From Jonesiaceae bacterium BS-20 (GTDB lineage Bacteria; Actinomycetota; Actinomycetes; Actinomycetales; Cellulomonadaceae): a stretch of DNA of 64,000 nt. The stretch is from NCBI GenBank assembly GCA_039995105.1, contig CP146203.1, forward strand, positions 2,852,001 through 2,916,000, in the 5' to 3' direction. Positions 33,660-43,817 of the stretch are shown here, in pieces. The notes below the pieces were generated by a model, which searched no databases, was not told where the DNA came from, and saw only the letters and a list, made by a program, of their open reading frames with translations. Each line of letters starts with the position of its first letter. Within the stretch, counting starts at the first letter, position 1. The translations under genes and the position numbers were made by a program.

Positions 33660-35318
33660 TTACGACCTGGCGGCGAGTAACTGCTTGGTATACGGGTGTG
33701 CTGGCTGCTCATAGATTTGATCTGCCGTTCCCGCCTCAACTACTTCGCCGTCTTTGAGGACCATGATGTGGTGGGCCAACTGCCGCACCACCGCGAGGTC
33801 ATGGCTAATGAACACCATGGCCAGCCCCAAATCCTTTTGCAACCGGGCTAGCAACCTGACCACCTGGTCTTGGACGGTCACATCGAGCGCCGAAACCGGT
33901 TCATCGCAGATGAGCACTTCCGGGTCCATTGCCAGCGCACGCGCGATCGCCACACGCTGACGCTGCCCACCAGAAAGCTGCCCCGGCTTGCGAGTCAGGT
34001 ACTCGGGTTCCAGCCCAACCTGAGCTAGCAACTCGGCCGCCCTGTCCCGGCTCTGGTCCTTGGATAATGCCGGCTGGTTGTGCAACCGCTGCCGCGCATC
34101 GAGGAATTCACCAATAACCTTGGCCACCGTCCAGCGGTGGTTCATGGCCGAGTAGGCATCCTGCGGAATGAGCTGCATCCGCCAACGCCTACCGCGCCGT
34201 TGGGACTCGGTCACAGATCCATCGTTCCAGGGTTCCCCGTGCAACAACACCCGGCCTGCATCTGGAGTTTCAAGCGCCAGCAGCATCTTGGCGATGGTCG
34301 ACTTTCCGGAACCGGATTCCCCAACCAATCCCAGTGTCTGCCCCTTTTGCAGGCTCAGATCAGTGTCTGCGACCGCGATCAGCTGCTGCCCACCGGGCAT
34401 GCGATAAACCTTGCGCAGGCTCGAAGCCTGCAAGACAACGTTGCTCGGTGGTGCTTGGCAGCCGAATGAGGCATCGGGAACTGAGTCATCTGTGACAGCA
34501 CCAACCAGTGGTGTTCCGTCGGGAACCGCTGCCACAAGCTCACGGGTGTATGGCTGTTGCGGGTTGCCTAGCACCTGATCCATGGCCCCCTGCTCAACGA
34601 CCCGGCCATCCTTCATGACCAGCACGTAGTCAGCCAGCTGGCTCACGGCCAAGAGGTCGTGACTGATCAAGACCAAGGCGGTTCCGTCACGTTTGATCTC
34701 CCCAAGCAGGTCCAGCACCTGAGCAGCCACGGTGGCATCAAGGGCCGTGGTGGGCTCATCGGCAATCAGAACCTGCGGTTGAGCGGCCAAACCCGCTGCG
34801 ATCAGGGCACGCTGGCGCAAACCACCGGAAAGTTCATGCGGATATTGGCGCGCACGCTCGGATGGTATGGGAATGGCCACCCGGCTCAGGAGTTCGTGGA
34901 CGCGCTGTTTGCGGGCCCCACGGTTCAGTTCCGGGGCATGAATCACGAGCGGCTCGCCAACCTCCTGGCCAACGCGGCGCAGCGGGTCCATTGAGACCAG
35001 CGCGTCCTGGCTCACCAGCCCAATGTTCGCCCCGCGTATTGCCCGCCACCTACGCTCAGCAACGGGACCACCCCTACAGCCTGAGGCATCGGCAGCATAA
35101 AAATCCTGACCAAAGAGCGTAAAACTCTGCGCGGAACTCGTGGCGGCGCTCGGCAGCAACCCCATCAGGGCCCGTCCGGTCATTGATTTGCCGGCTCCGG
35201 ACTCTCCCACCAATGCAACGCACTGGCCGGGCGCAAGTTCAAAGCTCAGGTCCTGCACAATCTGGTTTGCGCCAATGGCAATGTTGAGATTGGCAACGGT
35301 GATCAACGGGGTGGTCAT
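33660..35318 (-). CDS. Peptide/nickel ABC transporter ATPase, fused DppD-DppF type
   Basis: A 552-residue protein with two full ABC domains of the oligopeptide type. The first (1-255) has GESGAGKSM, LSGGLRQRALIAAGLAAQP and LIADEPTTALD. The second (about 285-550) has GESGSGKST, LSGGQRQRVAIARALAMDP and LICDEPVSALD. In model systems these are separate DppD and DppF subunits; the fusion is common in actinobacteria. It starts at ATG 35318, overlapping the DppC-type stop by four bases, with GAGGAGGGG upstream. It powers the importer formed with the two upstream permeases and the binding lipoprotein. Confidence 0.93.
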   Translation of the reverse strand: MTTPLITVANLNIAIGANQIVQDLSFELAPGQCVALVGESGAGKSMTGRALMGLLPSAATSSAQSFTLFGQDFYAADASGCRGGPVAERRWRAIRGANIGLVSQDALVSMDPLRRVGQEVGEPLVIHAPELNRGARKQRVHELLSRVAIPIPSERARQYPHELSGGLRQRALIAAGLAAQPQVLIADEPTTALDATVAAQVLDLLGEIKRDGTALVLISHDLLAVSQLADYVLVMKDGRVVEQGAMDQVLGNPQQPYTRELVAAVPDGTPLVGAVTDDSVPDASFGCQAPPSNVVLQASSLRKVYRMPGGQQLIAVADTDLSLQKGQTLGLVGESGSGKSTIAKMLLALETPDAGRVLLHGEPWNDGSVTESQRRGRRWRMQLIPQDAYSAMNHRWTVAKVIGEFLDARQRLHNQPALSKDQSRDRAAELLAQVGLEPEYLTRKPGQLSGGQRQRVAIARALAMDPEVLICDEPVSALDVTVQDQVVRLLARLQKDLGLAMVFISHDLAVVRQLAHHIMVLKDGEVVEAGTADQIYEQPAHPYTKQLLAARS

Positions 35319-36139
35319 GCCCCCTCCTCTAGTCGGCGTTGCAGGGGACGGGCGAGCGTGGTGATGGCTATGACCGTTGCGGCCAAGGCTAGGCCCGGGA
35401 AGAACGTAATCCACCAGGCGTTATGCAGTTGGTTCTTGCCCTCGGACATCATGAGACCCCACTCCGGGGTGGGCGGTGGAACGCCCAACCCGAGGAAACT
35501 CAAACCAGCCGCGGAGACAATCGCTGACCCAAAGCCCACGATGGCAAGCGCCGTGAGCGAGGCAAAGACGCCCGGAACCACGTGGCTGATAGTGCCGCGC
35601 CACGGACCCACCCCGGCCATCTTGGCGGAATCTAGGGGGCCGGCAAGCTTGAGCTGCTGGGCCGTGACCCGCGCCAGCCGCATGTATGCGGGGATGATTG
35701 AGATAGTCACGCCAAGCGCAACCGCACCGCCACCCTTACCCACAATCGCTACCACCAGCAACGCGATCAGGAACTCCGGGAATGCCATGACAATTTCAAT
35801 CAACCGGGAAACAATCTGGTCAATCCACTTGGGTGCTACCCCGGCAAGCGTGCCCAAGAGGGCGCCAATGACCAGGGCAATCCCAACCGCGCGCAAACCA
35901 ACCAGAACCGAGGTTCCGGCACCGTGCACAACGCGGGCGTAGATGTCACGGCCGGACTGGTCGGTTCCAAACCAGTGCTCAACGCTGGGCCGGGCAAGCA
36001 CCTGGGTCGCATCCGTGGACAGTGGGTCAACGCTCGTGAGCAGGCCGGGCAAGAGCGCCGCGGTAATGAGTAGCACAATGAAAATGGCTGCGCTGATTCG
36101 CGCGCCAAGAAGCCAAAAGCGTTTGAACGAATACCTCAT
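35315..36139 (-). CDS. Peptide/nickel ABC transporter permease, DppC type
   Basis: A 274-residue permease with an N-terminal helix (ISAAIFIVLLITAALLPG), the GTDQSGRDIYARVVHGAG motif that marks DppC/OppC proteins, and five further membrane segments with an EAA-like loop (AKMAGVGPWRGTISHVVPG). It overlaps the DppB-type gene upstream and the ATPase gene downstream by four bases each, so translation of the operon is tightly coupled. Confidence 0.93.
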   Translation of the reverse strand: MRYSFKRFWLLGARISAAIFIVLLITAALLPGLLTSVDPLSTDATQVLARPSVEHWFGTDQSGRDIYARVVHGAGTSVLVGLRAVGIALVIGALLGTLAGVAPKWIDQIVSRLIEIVMAFPEFLIALLVVAIVGKGGGAVALGVTISIIPAYMRLARVTAQQLKLAGPLDSAKMAGVGPWRGTISHVVPGVFASLTALAIVGFGSAIVSAAGLSFLGLGVPPPTPEWGLMMSEGKNQLHNAWWITFFPGLALAATVIAITTLARPLQRRLEEGA

Positions 36140-37131
36140 GGTGCCACCGCCCGGTTGGGCCGCAGCCGCGGGTCAATAACGAGCGCCAGCAAGTCGACCA
36201 CCAGGTTAATCACAATAAAGACCACACCGGATAACACCACCACGCCCATGACCACGGGCAGGTCGCGGCCCAAAATAGCCTCGAGGGTAACCCGGCCTAA
36301 GCCAGGGCGGGCAAACACAGTCTCCACAAGCACTGCGCCACCCAGCAGGGAACCAAAGATAAATCCGCCTAGGGTCAGGGTGCCAACCAAAGCGTGCCGC
36401 AGGGTATGCGTGGCAACCAGTGCGGTGCGGGAGCGACCCCGCGCCAGCACGGTCAACGTAAACGGCTGATTCTCCGCCCTGTCCAGGCCCTGGCGTAAGA
36501 CTTGCGCCAGCACGCCAGAGATTGGCAGAGCCATGGACACTGCGGGCAGGATCAGCCGAGTGAACTCGTTACCGCCAATGACGGGTAACCACTGCAACTG
36601 ATAAGAAAAAATGGATGCCAACAGCATGGCGGTCCAAAAGACCGGGGCAGACACGGCTATGAGTTCCGTAAAATTTGCCAGCCCCCGCAGGAACCCGCGC
36701 CGAGTTGCCAAGGCGGCCGGGACCGCAATCGCTATAGCAAGGACCAATGCGAACAGTGCCAGCAGCATTGTTGGCACAGCCTGTTCCCCAAGGATTTGTG
36801 CAACCGGTTTGTGCTGCTGATAAGACTGTCCTAGATCGCCCTGCAGGACCCTGCCCAAATAGGAGAAGTACTGCACCAAGACCGGCTCATCCAGTCCCAG
36901 GTTCGCCCGAATCTCGGCGCGAACCTCGGGCGGCACGCTCGACATTGGCCCAAGCATGACATCTACCGGGTCACCGGGAACCAACTTGAGCACCCCAAAA
37001 GCCAAGGTGATGGCGCCCCATAAAACGATGGCACCGCCCACAAGAAACTTCACTACAGCGCGCACAAGCGCCCTGCCACCCCTGAAATTGGGGGTGCCAG
37101 GACGCTTGGCAGGCGAGACATTTAAGCTCAC
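36136..37131 (-). CDS. Peptide/nickel ABC transporter permease, DppB type
   Basis: About 331 residues. The start is taken as GTG 37131; a TTG at 37143 in the same frame adds four residues. It has six membrane segments, the family region FGVLKLVPGDPVDVMLGP, LGLDEPVLVQYFSYLGRVLQ and GDLGQSYQQHKPV, and a cytoplasmic EAA-like loop (VLARGRSRTALVATHTLRHA). It forms the pore with the DppC-type permease. Confidence 0.92.
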   Translation of the reverse strand: MSLNVSPAKRPGTPNFRGGRALVRAVVKFLVGGAIVLWGAITLAFGVLKLVPGDPVDVMLGPMSSVPPEVRAEIRANLGLDEPVLVQYFSYLGRVLQGDLGQSYQQHKPVAQILGEQAVPTMLLALFALVLAIAIAVPAALATRRGFLRGLANFTELIAVSAPVFWTAMLLASIFSYQLQWLPVIGGNEFTRLILPAVSMALPISGVLAQVLRQGLDRAENQPFTLTVLARGRSRTALVATHTLRHALVGTLTLGGFIFGSLLGGAVLVETVFARPGLGRVTLEAILGRDLPVVMGVVVLSGVVFIVINLVVDLLALVIDPRLRPNRAVAP

Positions 37132-37204
37132 GCTAGGTTCCAACTCACACGAAGTCCAAACTCAAACTAAGTCACTTTCGTTTCCAGTAATTCTGGGCAA
37201 CTCG

Positions 37205-38890
37205 TTACTTGGTTAGGGTAACGCCCGCAAAGAGCGGCCAACCGTAAGAGTCGAACAGCAAACCGTCAACTGAAGGCAGGCTCGCGGTGGTGAACTGCGT
37301 CAGGTATAGGGGAACGATCGCTACGTTCTCCACGTTCCAGCGCTGCAGTTCCTGGTAAATGGGCTCACGCTGGGCCGGGTCGGTCAGGGTTGCGGCTTGG
37401 GTCAGCAGGGCATCAACGTTAGCGTCCTTGACCTGGCTAGCGTTTTGGTAGCCCTCGGAGTGCAGGTGCTGGCGCAAGATATCAGCGTCGAGGGATGAGT
37501 AACCCCAGTCGGTGATGTCGAAGTCCAAAATAAAGCCTTCTGACTCACTGAAGTAACGGGCCTGGTACTCGGGGCCTTCAACTGCCTCGTAGGTCAGTTC
37601 AAAACCGATTTCCTTGAGGTCGTCGATCATGAAGTTAAACAGGGCGCGGTTCTCGTCCGAGGATGGCAGCCACGCAAGCCATTCCGCACTCAAGCGTTCG
37701 CCGTCCTTGACGCGGATACCGTCGGCGCCGCGTTCGGTCCAGCCTGCCTCATCGAGCAGGGCATTCGCGGCAGCCTCGTCATAGGCCCAGGTCTCCTCTA
37801 CGGCGGGCTCATACGCGTTTGGGGTGGTGGGGCTCAAGATGCTCCACGCCCGGTTGTATTCGCCACCAAACGCCGCAGCTACTGCGGCATCGAGATCAAA
37901 GCCCTGCTGGAATGCGCGGCGCACCAAGACGTCGCTGAAGACGGTGCCACCTTCACGGTCCCAGTTCAGGAATGCGGAGTACGGCATTCCAGGGCTGTCC
38001 TGACGGTTGATATCCACGCCGGCAAGCTGACCAAGACCCGTTGGGGTCAGGTTCACAGCTACCTGGGCATCGCCCGACTGCAAGGCTCCTACGCGGCCGG
38101 ACTCTTCCGGAATAATCCGCACGGTCAATGTTTCCAGCTTGGTTGGGCCGCTCAGCACGCCGTCTTCGGTCTTCAACTCTGGCGCCCAGGCGTAGTCCGG
38201 GTTGGCCTTGAAGTCGATCTGCTGCTTGGCCACCAGGTTGGTCATGATGAACGGACCGGTTCCCACGTTTACCTCGGGGCCACCGGCCTTGAGTTCATCC
38301 TGGGTGCGCTCCTGCAAAACCTTAGGTGAGTAGAAACCCAAGGAAGGAGTGGAAAGGTTTGCCATCAGCGGCGCAAACGGCTCGCTCAGGTGCAGGGTGA
38401 GTTCGTATTCACCGGTTGCCTCGGCGGACTCAAACAGCTCACTTCCCAACATGGTCAACGCCTGGGTCGATGCCGTTGCTGGGTCAACCACGTGGTTGAA
38501 GTTTTGCACGGCCGCGGCTGCGTTAAAGGGCTCGCCATCGTGGAAGGTGACGTCTTGGCGCAGGGTAAAGACGTAGGTCTTGCCATCCTGCGAGATGTCC
38601 CATTCAGTCGCCAACCACGGCTTGAATGAGCCATCGGTGTCAAGGGCAACAAGGGAGTCGTAGACGTTGCGCAGTACGTAGGAGCTGGAGTCAATCTGGC
38701 TGGAGTGCGGGTCCATGTGCCCGTTTTCCAAGTTTGCCCCCGTGATCGCGAACGTCAGGTTCTGCGGCACGGAGTTAGCTTCGGGTTTCCCGGCCCCCTC
38801 ATCGGAGGAGCAGGCGGCAAGGGTGGCCGCCATTGAAACCGAGATAGCAAACGCTGCTGTGCGCTGCCAGACCTTCTTGTGTAACGCCAT
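37205..38890 (-). CDS. Peptide ABC transporter substrate-binding lipoprotein (SBP_bac_5)
   Basis: A 561-residue lipoprotein. The signal peptide ends in lipobox LAAC near residue 27. The family-5 extracellular solute-binding domain shows LATEWDISQDGKTYVFTLRQ, DVTFHDGEPFNAAAAVQNF, VNVGTGPFIM and LLDEAGWTERGADGIR. It could carry oligopeptides, nickel or other ligands; specificity is not readable. It is the first gene of the operon, and the 340-base upstream gap carries its promoter divergently from hrpA. Confidence 0.93.
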   Translation of the reverse strand: MALHKKVWQRTAAFAISVSMAATLAACSSDEGAGKPEANSVPQNLTFAITGANLENGHMDPHSSQIDSSSYVLRNVYDSLVALDTDGSFKPWLATEWDISQDGKTYVFTLRQDVTFHDGEPFNAAAAVQNFNHVVDPATASTQALTMLGSELFESAEATGEYELTLHLSEPFAPLMANLSTPSLGFYSPKVLQERTQDELKAGGPEVNVGTGPFIMTNLVAKQQIDFKANPDYAWAPELKTEDGVLSGPTKLETLTVRIIPEESGRVGALQSGDAQVAVNLTPTGLGQLAGVDINRQDSPGMPYSAFLNWDREGGTVFSDVLVRRAFQQGFDLDAAVAAAFGGEYNRAWSILSPTTPNAYEPAVEETWAYDEAAANALLDEAGWTERGADGIRVKDGERLSAEWLAWLPSSDENRALFNFMIDDLKEIGFELTYEAVEGPEYQARYFSESEGFILDFDITDWGYSSLDADILRQHLHSEGYQNASQVKDANVDALLTQAATLTDPAQREPIYQELQRWNVENVAIVPLYLTQFTTASLPSVDGLLFDSYGWPLFAGVTLTK

Positions 38891-39233
38891 GTTTTGGGCC
38901 CCTCAAGATTCGGTGACTTTGAAGATTTCCTGACGGCAGTCACGGTGTTAGCCGCCGTCTTCAGACTAGTGACCGGTGCCCGCATCGCAACGCGATTCCC
39001 AATACGTGAACAGACAAACCGCCCAAAACGCTACAGTTGTGTTCGCACTCACAGCTTTTTGTGTGTTTTTAACAGTCGTTAACATGCAATTTTGAGACGG
39101 ACCGCAGGATCTAGCGGATCCGGTTAACCGCTTTGAGTCCGCATTTGGTCCTAACCTCCAAATATCCCTGCTTCCGATGCCTCACCCGGAGCCGCTCGCG
39201 TCTTGCGCGCCGTAAAACAAATAATTGGGTCGA
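38891..39233. other. Divergent intergenic region, no gene seen
   Basis: This gap of about 340 bases separates the binding-lipoprotein gene (minus strand) from hrpA (plus strand). I see no convincing ORF or RNA gene. It holds T-rich promoter-like tracts near 39055-39075 and a GTTAAC-type repeat around 39069-39084. Confidence 0.5.
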
Positions 39234-42200
39234 ATGGCTTGCGGCTGGGACAATGGCACGGTGAGCAGTAAATCTTCTTCTTCATCCCAGCCCAATAGCA
39301 CCTCTGATGGCGCAGCTACCAGCCAGCGCCGCAACCATCGCAGTACCCAAAAGCGCCGCGGCAACCAAAACCGCCGCGGGAAGAAGCGAGAGAACTCCGG
39401 CTCGCAGGTGGCTCACGTCAACTTGGCCCGCCTTGCTAGGGCAGCCGAGCGCCGCGCAAACGTGCAGGTCCCGGTCATTACGTTCCCCGAGGAACTACCG
39501 GTCAGCGCCCGGCGCCAAGATATTGCCGCCGCGATCGCCGCTAACCAGGTGGTTATTGTTGCCGGTGAAACCGGATCCGGTAAGACCACGCAGCTCCCCA
39601 AAATCTTGCTCGAGCTGGGCCGCGGCCGCAAGGGCCAAATTGGGCACACCCAGCCGCGCCGTATTGCCGCGCGCACGGTGGCCGAGCGTATTGCTCAGGA
39701 GATTGGGACCGAGCTGGGCCAGATCGTTGGTTATCAGGTCAGGTTTACGGACCAGTCGGGCGAGAATACCTTGGTCAAGGTCATGACCGACGGTATCTTG
39801 CTAGCCCAGATTCAACGCGACCCGCAGTTGCTGGCCTATGACACCCTCATTATCGATGAGGCACACGAGCGGTCGCTCAACATTGACTTCCTGTTGGGGT
39901 ACCTGACCCGTCTGTTGCCCCAGCGCCCCGACCTCAAGGTCATCATTACCTCGGCAACGATTGACTCGAACCGGTTTGCACGCCACTTTGCCCCGGGTGG
40001 CCCGGTCGCAGTTGATGATTCCGGTGAGGTTCCAAAGGCCGCCGAGCTGGCTCCGGTTATTGAAGTCTCCGGACGTACCTATCCCGTTGAGATTCGGTAC
40101 CGGCCGCTGTCCCAAAACGAGTTGGGGGCTAGCCCTGACGATCAGTATGACGAGGACGGGCACCGGGTAGGCACCAACCCCAAGGCAGCTAAGAACGCCA
40201 AGAATGCGGGCAAGCGCCTGCAAGGTCAGCGACCCGGCGGCGACAAGCCCGGCACGGGAACCAACGCCGGGCCGTCCCGCAAACCCAAAGATGACACCGA
40301 TATGCTCACGGCTATCTGCCAGTCGGTTGATGAACTCATGGTTGAGGGTCCCGGGGATATTTTGGTGTTCCTGTCCGGGGAACGCGACATTCATGACACC
40401 GAAGACGCCCTGCGCAGCCACCTTGGCAGCCGCGCCAATGACACCAGGGCTCCGGGTTACACCGAAATCTTGCCGCTGTACGCACGGCTCTCCGCGGCCG
40501 AGCAGCACCGGGTATTCCAGACACAGAGTCACCGCCGCATTGTCTTGGCCACCAACGTTGCCGAGACCTCACTGACGGTTCCGGGGATCCGGTACGTCAT
40601 TGACCCGGGAACCGCCCGTATTTCGCGGTTCTCCAAGGCCACCAAGGTGCAGCGCCTACCCATTGAGCCCATCTCCCAGGCGAGCGCTAATCAGCGCGCG
40701 GGGCGTTGTGGCCGTGTAGCCGATGGTATTGCGATCCGGTTGTTCTCCGAGGAGGACTTTGAGCAGCGCCCCGCGTTCACCGAACCGGAGATTCTGCGTA
40801 CCTCGCTCGCCTCGGTCCTGTTGCAGATGATCTCCGTTGGCGTGGTGAAATCACCCGATGACGTTGCCAAGTTCCCGTTTGTCGAGCCACCAGACACGCG
40901 TGCTATTCGCGATGGTGTTGCTCTGTTGTCCGAGTTGGGGGCTCTCAAGGTCACCAAGGATGGCACCGCACTCACCCAGGTGGGCCGCCAGTTGGCCCAG
41001 CTCCCGATGGACCCTCGCCTTGCCCGCATGATCATTGAAGGATCCAAGCGCGGGGTAACCCGCGAGGTCATGATCATTGCCGCCGTGCTGTCTATTCAAG
41101 ACCCGCGCGAGCGCCCCAGTGAGGTGCGCGAGCTGGCCGATGCCCAGCACGCCCGGTTCACCGACGGCCACTCAGACTTTATGACGTACCTGAACCTGTG
41201 GCAGTACGTGCGCTCCCAGCAAAAATCGATGGGTTCAAGTGCGTTTAGGCGCATGTGCCGGGCCGAGTACCTGAACTTCATGCGGATCCGCGAGTGGCAG
41301 GACGTGGTGACCCAACTGCGCGACATGGCCAAGTCGATGGACCTCGAGGTCAAGGAAATCTCCGCCCAGCCAATCCGGGAAAAGATTGCCGAGGTTGAGG
41401 GCAAGAAGCTATCAAAGGTCAACCGCGAGGAACTCTCTCGCCTTGAGCCTGACACCCGCTTTGTTTGGGATTCCGAGACCATTCACCGCTCGTTGCTCTC
41501 CGGTTTGCTGTCCCAAATTGGTATGCAGGAAGCGACCGAGGTTAAGGCAAACCGCGGCAAGGAAACCGCCGCTGACCGCCGTTCCAAGCGCATGGCCCGC
41601 AACGATTACCTTGGGGCACGCGGCGCCAAGTTTGCCATCTTCCCCGGTTCCGGGTTGGCCAAGAAGCCGCCGGCTTGGGTCATGGCCGGCGAGCTCGTTG
41701 AGACCTCGCGCCTGTGGGCACGCGACGTTGCCCTGATTGACCCGGCCTGGGCGGAGGAGTTGGCCGGCCCCATCGCCAAGTACAACTACTCCGATCAGTA
41801 CTGGTCCACCCGTCACGGCGCCGCCATGGCCAAGGAGAAAGTCTTGGTTTACGGCGTGCCCATCGTGGCCGACCGTCCGGTGCTGTACTCCAAGGTTGAC
41901 CCCGAGGCCGCGCGCGAGATGTTTATTCGCAACGCCTTGGTTCAGGGTGAGTGGACCACCCACCACAAGTTTGCGGCGCATAACCAAGCCATCGTTGCAG
42001 AGGCACAAGAGCTCGAGGCCAGGTCTCGCCAGCGCGGCCTCATGGTCGACGATGAAGCCCTATTCGGGTTCTTTGACGCACGGTTACCGGACACGATTGT
42101 CTCAGCCAGGCACTTTGACCGGTGGTGGAAGGATGCTCGCCAAGAGACTCCGGACCTGCTGAATTACACCATTGACCTGCTCATTCCAACGGGCCCGCAG

Positions 42201-43817
42201 GCGGTTTCCGAGGATGAGTTCCCGCAAACCTGGCAGCAGGGCGACCTCACCTTGCCGCTCACCTACCAGTTCTCCCCCGGCGCGGACGCGGACGGCGTCA
42301 CCGTGCACATTCCCCTTGCGGTGCTGAACCGCGTGGTTCCGGACGGCTTTGACTGGATGGTTCCGGGCCTCCTTGAGGAGTTGTGCGTGGGCGCCATCCG
42401 CGCGTTGCCCAAGGCAATGCGCCGCCAGTTGGTCCCGGCCCCGGATGTGGGCCGCGACATTGCTAATTGGTTGCTTGAGCACTGCCCCGCTTGGGCTGAT
42501 ATGACCCGTGCCGGTGACATGGCTGAGTCCTTTGAGCACGCGTTTGGCCGCGCAATTATGGCGCTGCGGGACGTAGAAATGCTTGACGATGCCTGGGCTG
42601 CGGATAAGCTGCCGCCTCACCTCAGGATGACCTTTAGGGTCTTTGAGACCCACGGTACCGGTAAGCGTGAGATCACCGATGTGCTTGGCGAATCCAAGGA
42701 CCTTGCGGTCTTGCAGCGCCAACTGGCCAACAAGAACCAAGACGCGGTGCGATCCGCTGTCAAGGGTGCGGTGGGCCAGGCCCTCGCGGAAGCTCAGGCC
42801 GCAGCCAAGTCTGCTGGCAAGCAAAAACCCGGAACAGCCACACCGCAAGGGGGCGCTGGTAGTGGGGCAGGCATCGGCAATCCTCTGGCCAGCACGGCCG
42901 CCGGGTTTACCCACGCCATCAATGAACAGTCCGACCTCAAAACCTGGCCCGCCGGGCCCGGGTATGAGGTCTTGCCCGAGGTCATTGAGGGAACCGGCCC
43001 GGCCGGCGTAGTCGTGCGCGGCTACCCCACCCTCATTGTTGAAAAGGGCGGACAGGTAGCTTTGCGGATCTTGGCCCAGCAATCACGCCAGGAGCCTGAG
43101 CAAGCCAAGGCAGTGATTCGCTTGGTTACGGGCGAGGTTGCGCTAGCCAGCGCCCGGGTAAGCTCACGCTGGTCTGGGAATCAGGCCCTGACGCTGGCCG
43201 CGAGTCCGTATAAGAACACCGCCGCGCTCGTTGCGGACCTGCAGTTAGCCGCGGTGCAAGCCCTCGTGCCTGGCGCGGGTAAGGTCCGTACCGCAGCCGA
43301 CTACCAAGATGTTGTCGCCCATTGCCGCACCCGGATTGAAGACGAGGTCCACCGGATTGTCGGCGACGTCGTTGCCGCACTCACCGCGTATAGGGACCTC
43401 GACGTGGCCGTGCAGAACGCCAACTCCATGGCGCTGCTGTCTACGTTGGCGGATATCCGCAAGATCATGACCTCTTTGGTCTACCCCGGGTTCATCAGCG
43501 CGACCCCACCCGAGCAACTGCGCCACCTACCCAGGTATTTGCGAGCCCAACTGCACCGCCTCGAAAAGGCTGCCAGTAACGTCCACCGCGACAACGAGCT
43601 GGCGTGGAAGATCTCCAACGTGGTTGAGCAATATGACCGCGCCGTCCAAGCCGCCAAGGCCACCCCGGAACAAGGTCTCAACCCAGACCTCGTGGCCGTG
43701 CGCTGGATGATCGAGGAACTGCGGGTGTCCCTCTATGCCGTGCAACTCGGCACCAACGGCACCGTCAGCGAGAAGCGGATCCTCAAGGCGATCACGGAGG
43801 CCACTAATCGCTCATGA
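39234..43817 (+). CDS. hrpA: ATP-dependent RNA helicase HrpA (DEAH/RHA family)
   Basis: About 1527 residues, longer than the roughly 1300 of E. coli HrpA. The start is unclear: ATG 39234 or GTG 39261. A Ser/Arg/Lys-rich N-terminal tail (1-65) precedes the helicase core: GETGSGKTTQLPK (motif I), TQPRRIAARTVAERIA (Ia), LIIDEAHERSLNIDFLLGYL (II, DEAH), TSATIDSNRFARHF (III), TNVAETSLTVPGI (V) and QRAGRCGRV (VI). WH, ratchet and OB-fold-NTP-binding domains and the DUF3418 C-terminal domain (about 900-1520) follow. Two low-complexity basic or Gly/Ala linkers interrupt it near 300-350 and 1185-1220. A role in RNA processing or ribosome rescue is family knowledge. Confidence 0.95.
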   Translation: MACGWDNGTVSSKSSSSSQPNSTSDGAATSQRRNHRSTQKRRGNQNRRGKKRENSGSQVAHVNLARLARAAERRANVQVPVITFPEELPVSARRQDIAAAIAANQVVIVAGETGSGKTTQLPKILLELGRGRKGQIGHTQPRRIAARTVAERIAQEIGTELGQIVGYQVRFTDQSGENTLVKVMTDGILLAQIQRDPQLLAYDTLIIDEAHERSLNIDFLLGYLTRLLPQRPDLKVIITSATIDSNRFARHFAPGGPVAVDDSGEVPKAAELAPVIEVSGRTYPVEIRYRPLSQNELGASPDDQYDEDGHRVGTNPKAAKNAKNAGKRLQGQRPGGDKPGTGTNAGPSRKPKDDTDMLTAICQSVDELMVEGPGDILVFLSGERDIHDTEDALRSHLGSRANDTRAPGYTEILPLYARLSAAEQHRVFQTQSHRRIVLATNVAETSLTVPGIRYVIDPGTARISRFSKATKVQRLPIEPISQASANQRAGRCGRVADGIAIRLFSEEDFEQRPAFTEPEILRTSLASVLLQMISVGVVKSPDDVAKFPFVEPPDTRAIRDGVALLSELGALKVTKDGTALTQVGRQLAQLPMDPRLARMIIEGSKRGVTREVMIIAAVLSIQDPRERPSEVRELADAQHARFTDGHSDFMTYLNLWQYVRSQQKSMGSSAFRRMCRAEYLNFMRIREWQDVVTQLRDMAKSMDLEVKEISAQPIREKIAEVEGKKLSKVNREELSRLEPDTRFVWDSETIHRSLLSGLLSQIGMQEATEVKANRGKETAADRRSKRMARNDYLGARGAKFAIFPGSGLAKKPPAWVMAGELVETSRLWARDVALIDPAWAEELAGPIAKYNYSDQYWSTRHGAAMAKEKVLVYGVPIVADRPVLYSKVDPEAAREMFIRNALVQGEWTTHHKFAAHNQAIVAEAQELEARSRQRGLMVDDEALFGFFDARLPDTIVSARHFDRWWKDARQETPDLLNYTIDLLIPTGPQAVSEDEFPQTWQQGDLTLPLTYQFSPGADADGVTVHIPLAVLNRVVPDGFDWMVPGLLEELCVGAIRALPKAMRRQLVPAPDVGRDIANWLLEHCPAWADMTRAGDMAESFEHAFGRAIMALRDVEMLDDAWAADKLPPHLRMTFRVFETHGTGKREITDVLGESKDLAVLQRQLANKNQDAVRSAVKGAVGQALAEAQAAAKSAGKQKPGTATPQGGAGSGAGIGNPLASTAAGFTHAINEQSDLKTWPAGPGYEVLPEVIEGTGPAGVVVRGYPTLIVEKGGQVALRILAQQSRQEPEQAKAVIRLVTGEVALASARVSSRWSGNQALTLAASPYKNTAALVADLQLAAVQALVPGAGKVRTAADYQDVVAHCRTRIEDEVHRIVGDVVAALTAYRDLDVAVQNANSMALLSTLADIRKIMTSLVYPGFISATPPEQLRHLPRYLRAQLHRLEKAASNVHRDNELAWKISNVVEQYDRAVQAAKATPEQGLNPDLVAVRWMIEELRVSLYAVQLGTNGTVSEKRILKAITEATNRS

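Noticed and set aside
42102-43082. 326-codon minus-strand ORF inside hrpA
   Set aside because: It lies wholly opposite a clearly coding, conserved helicase domain and has no ribosome-binding site or recognisable motif.
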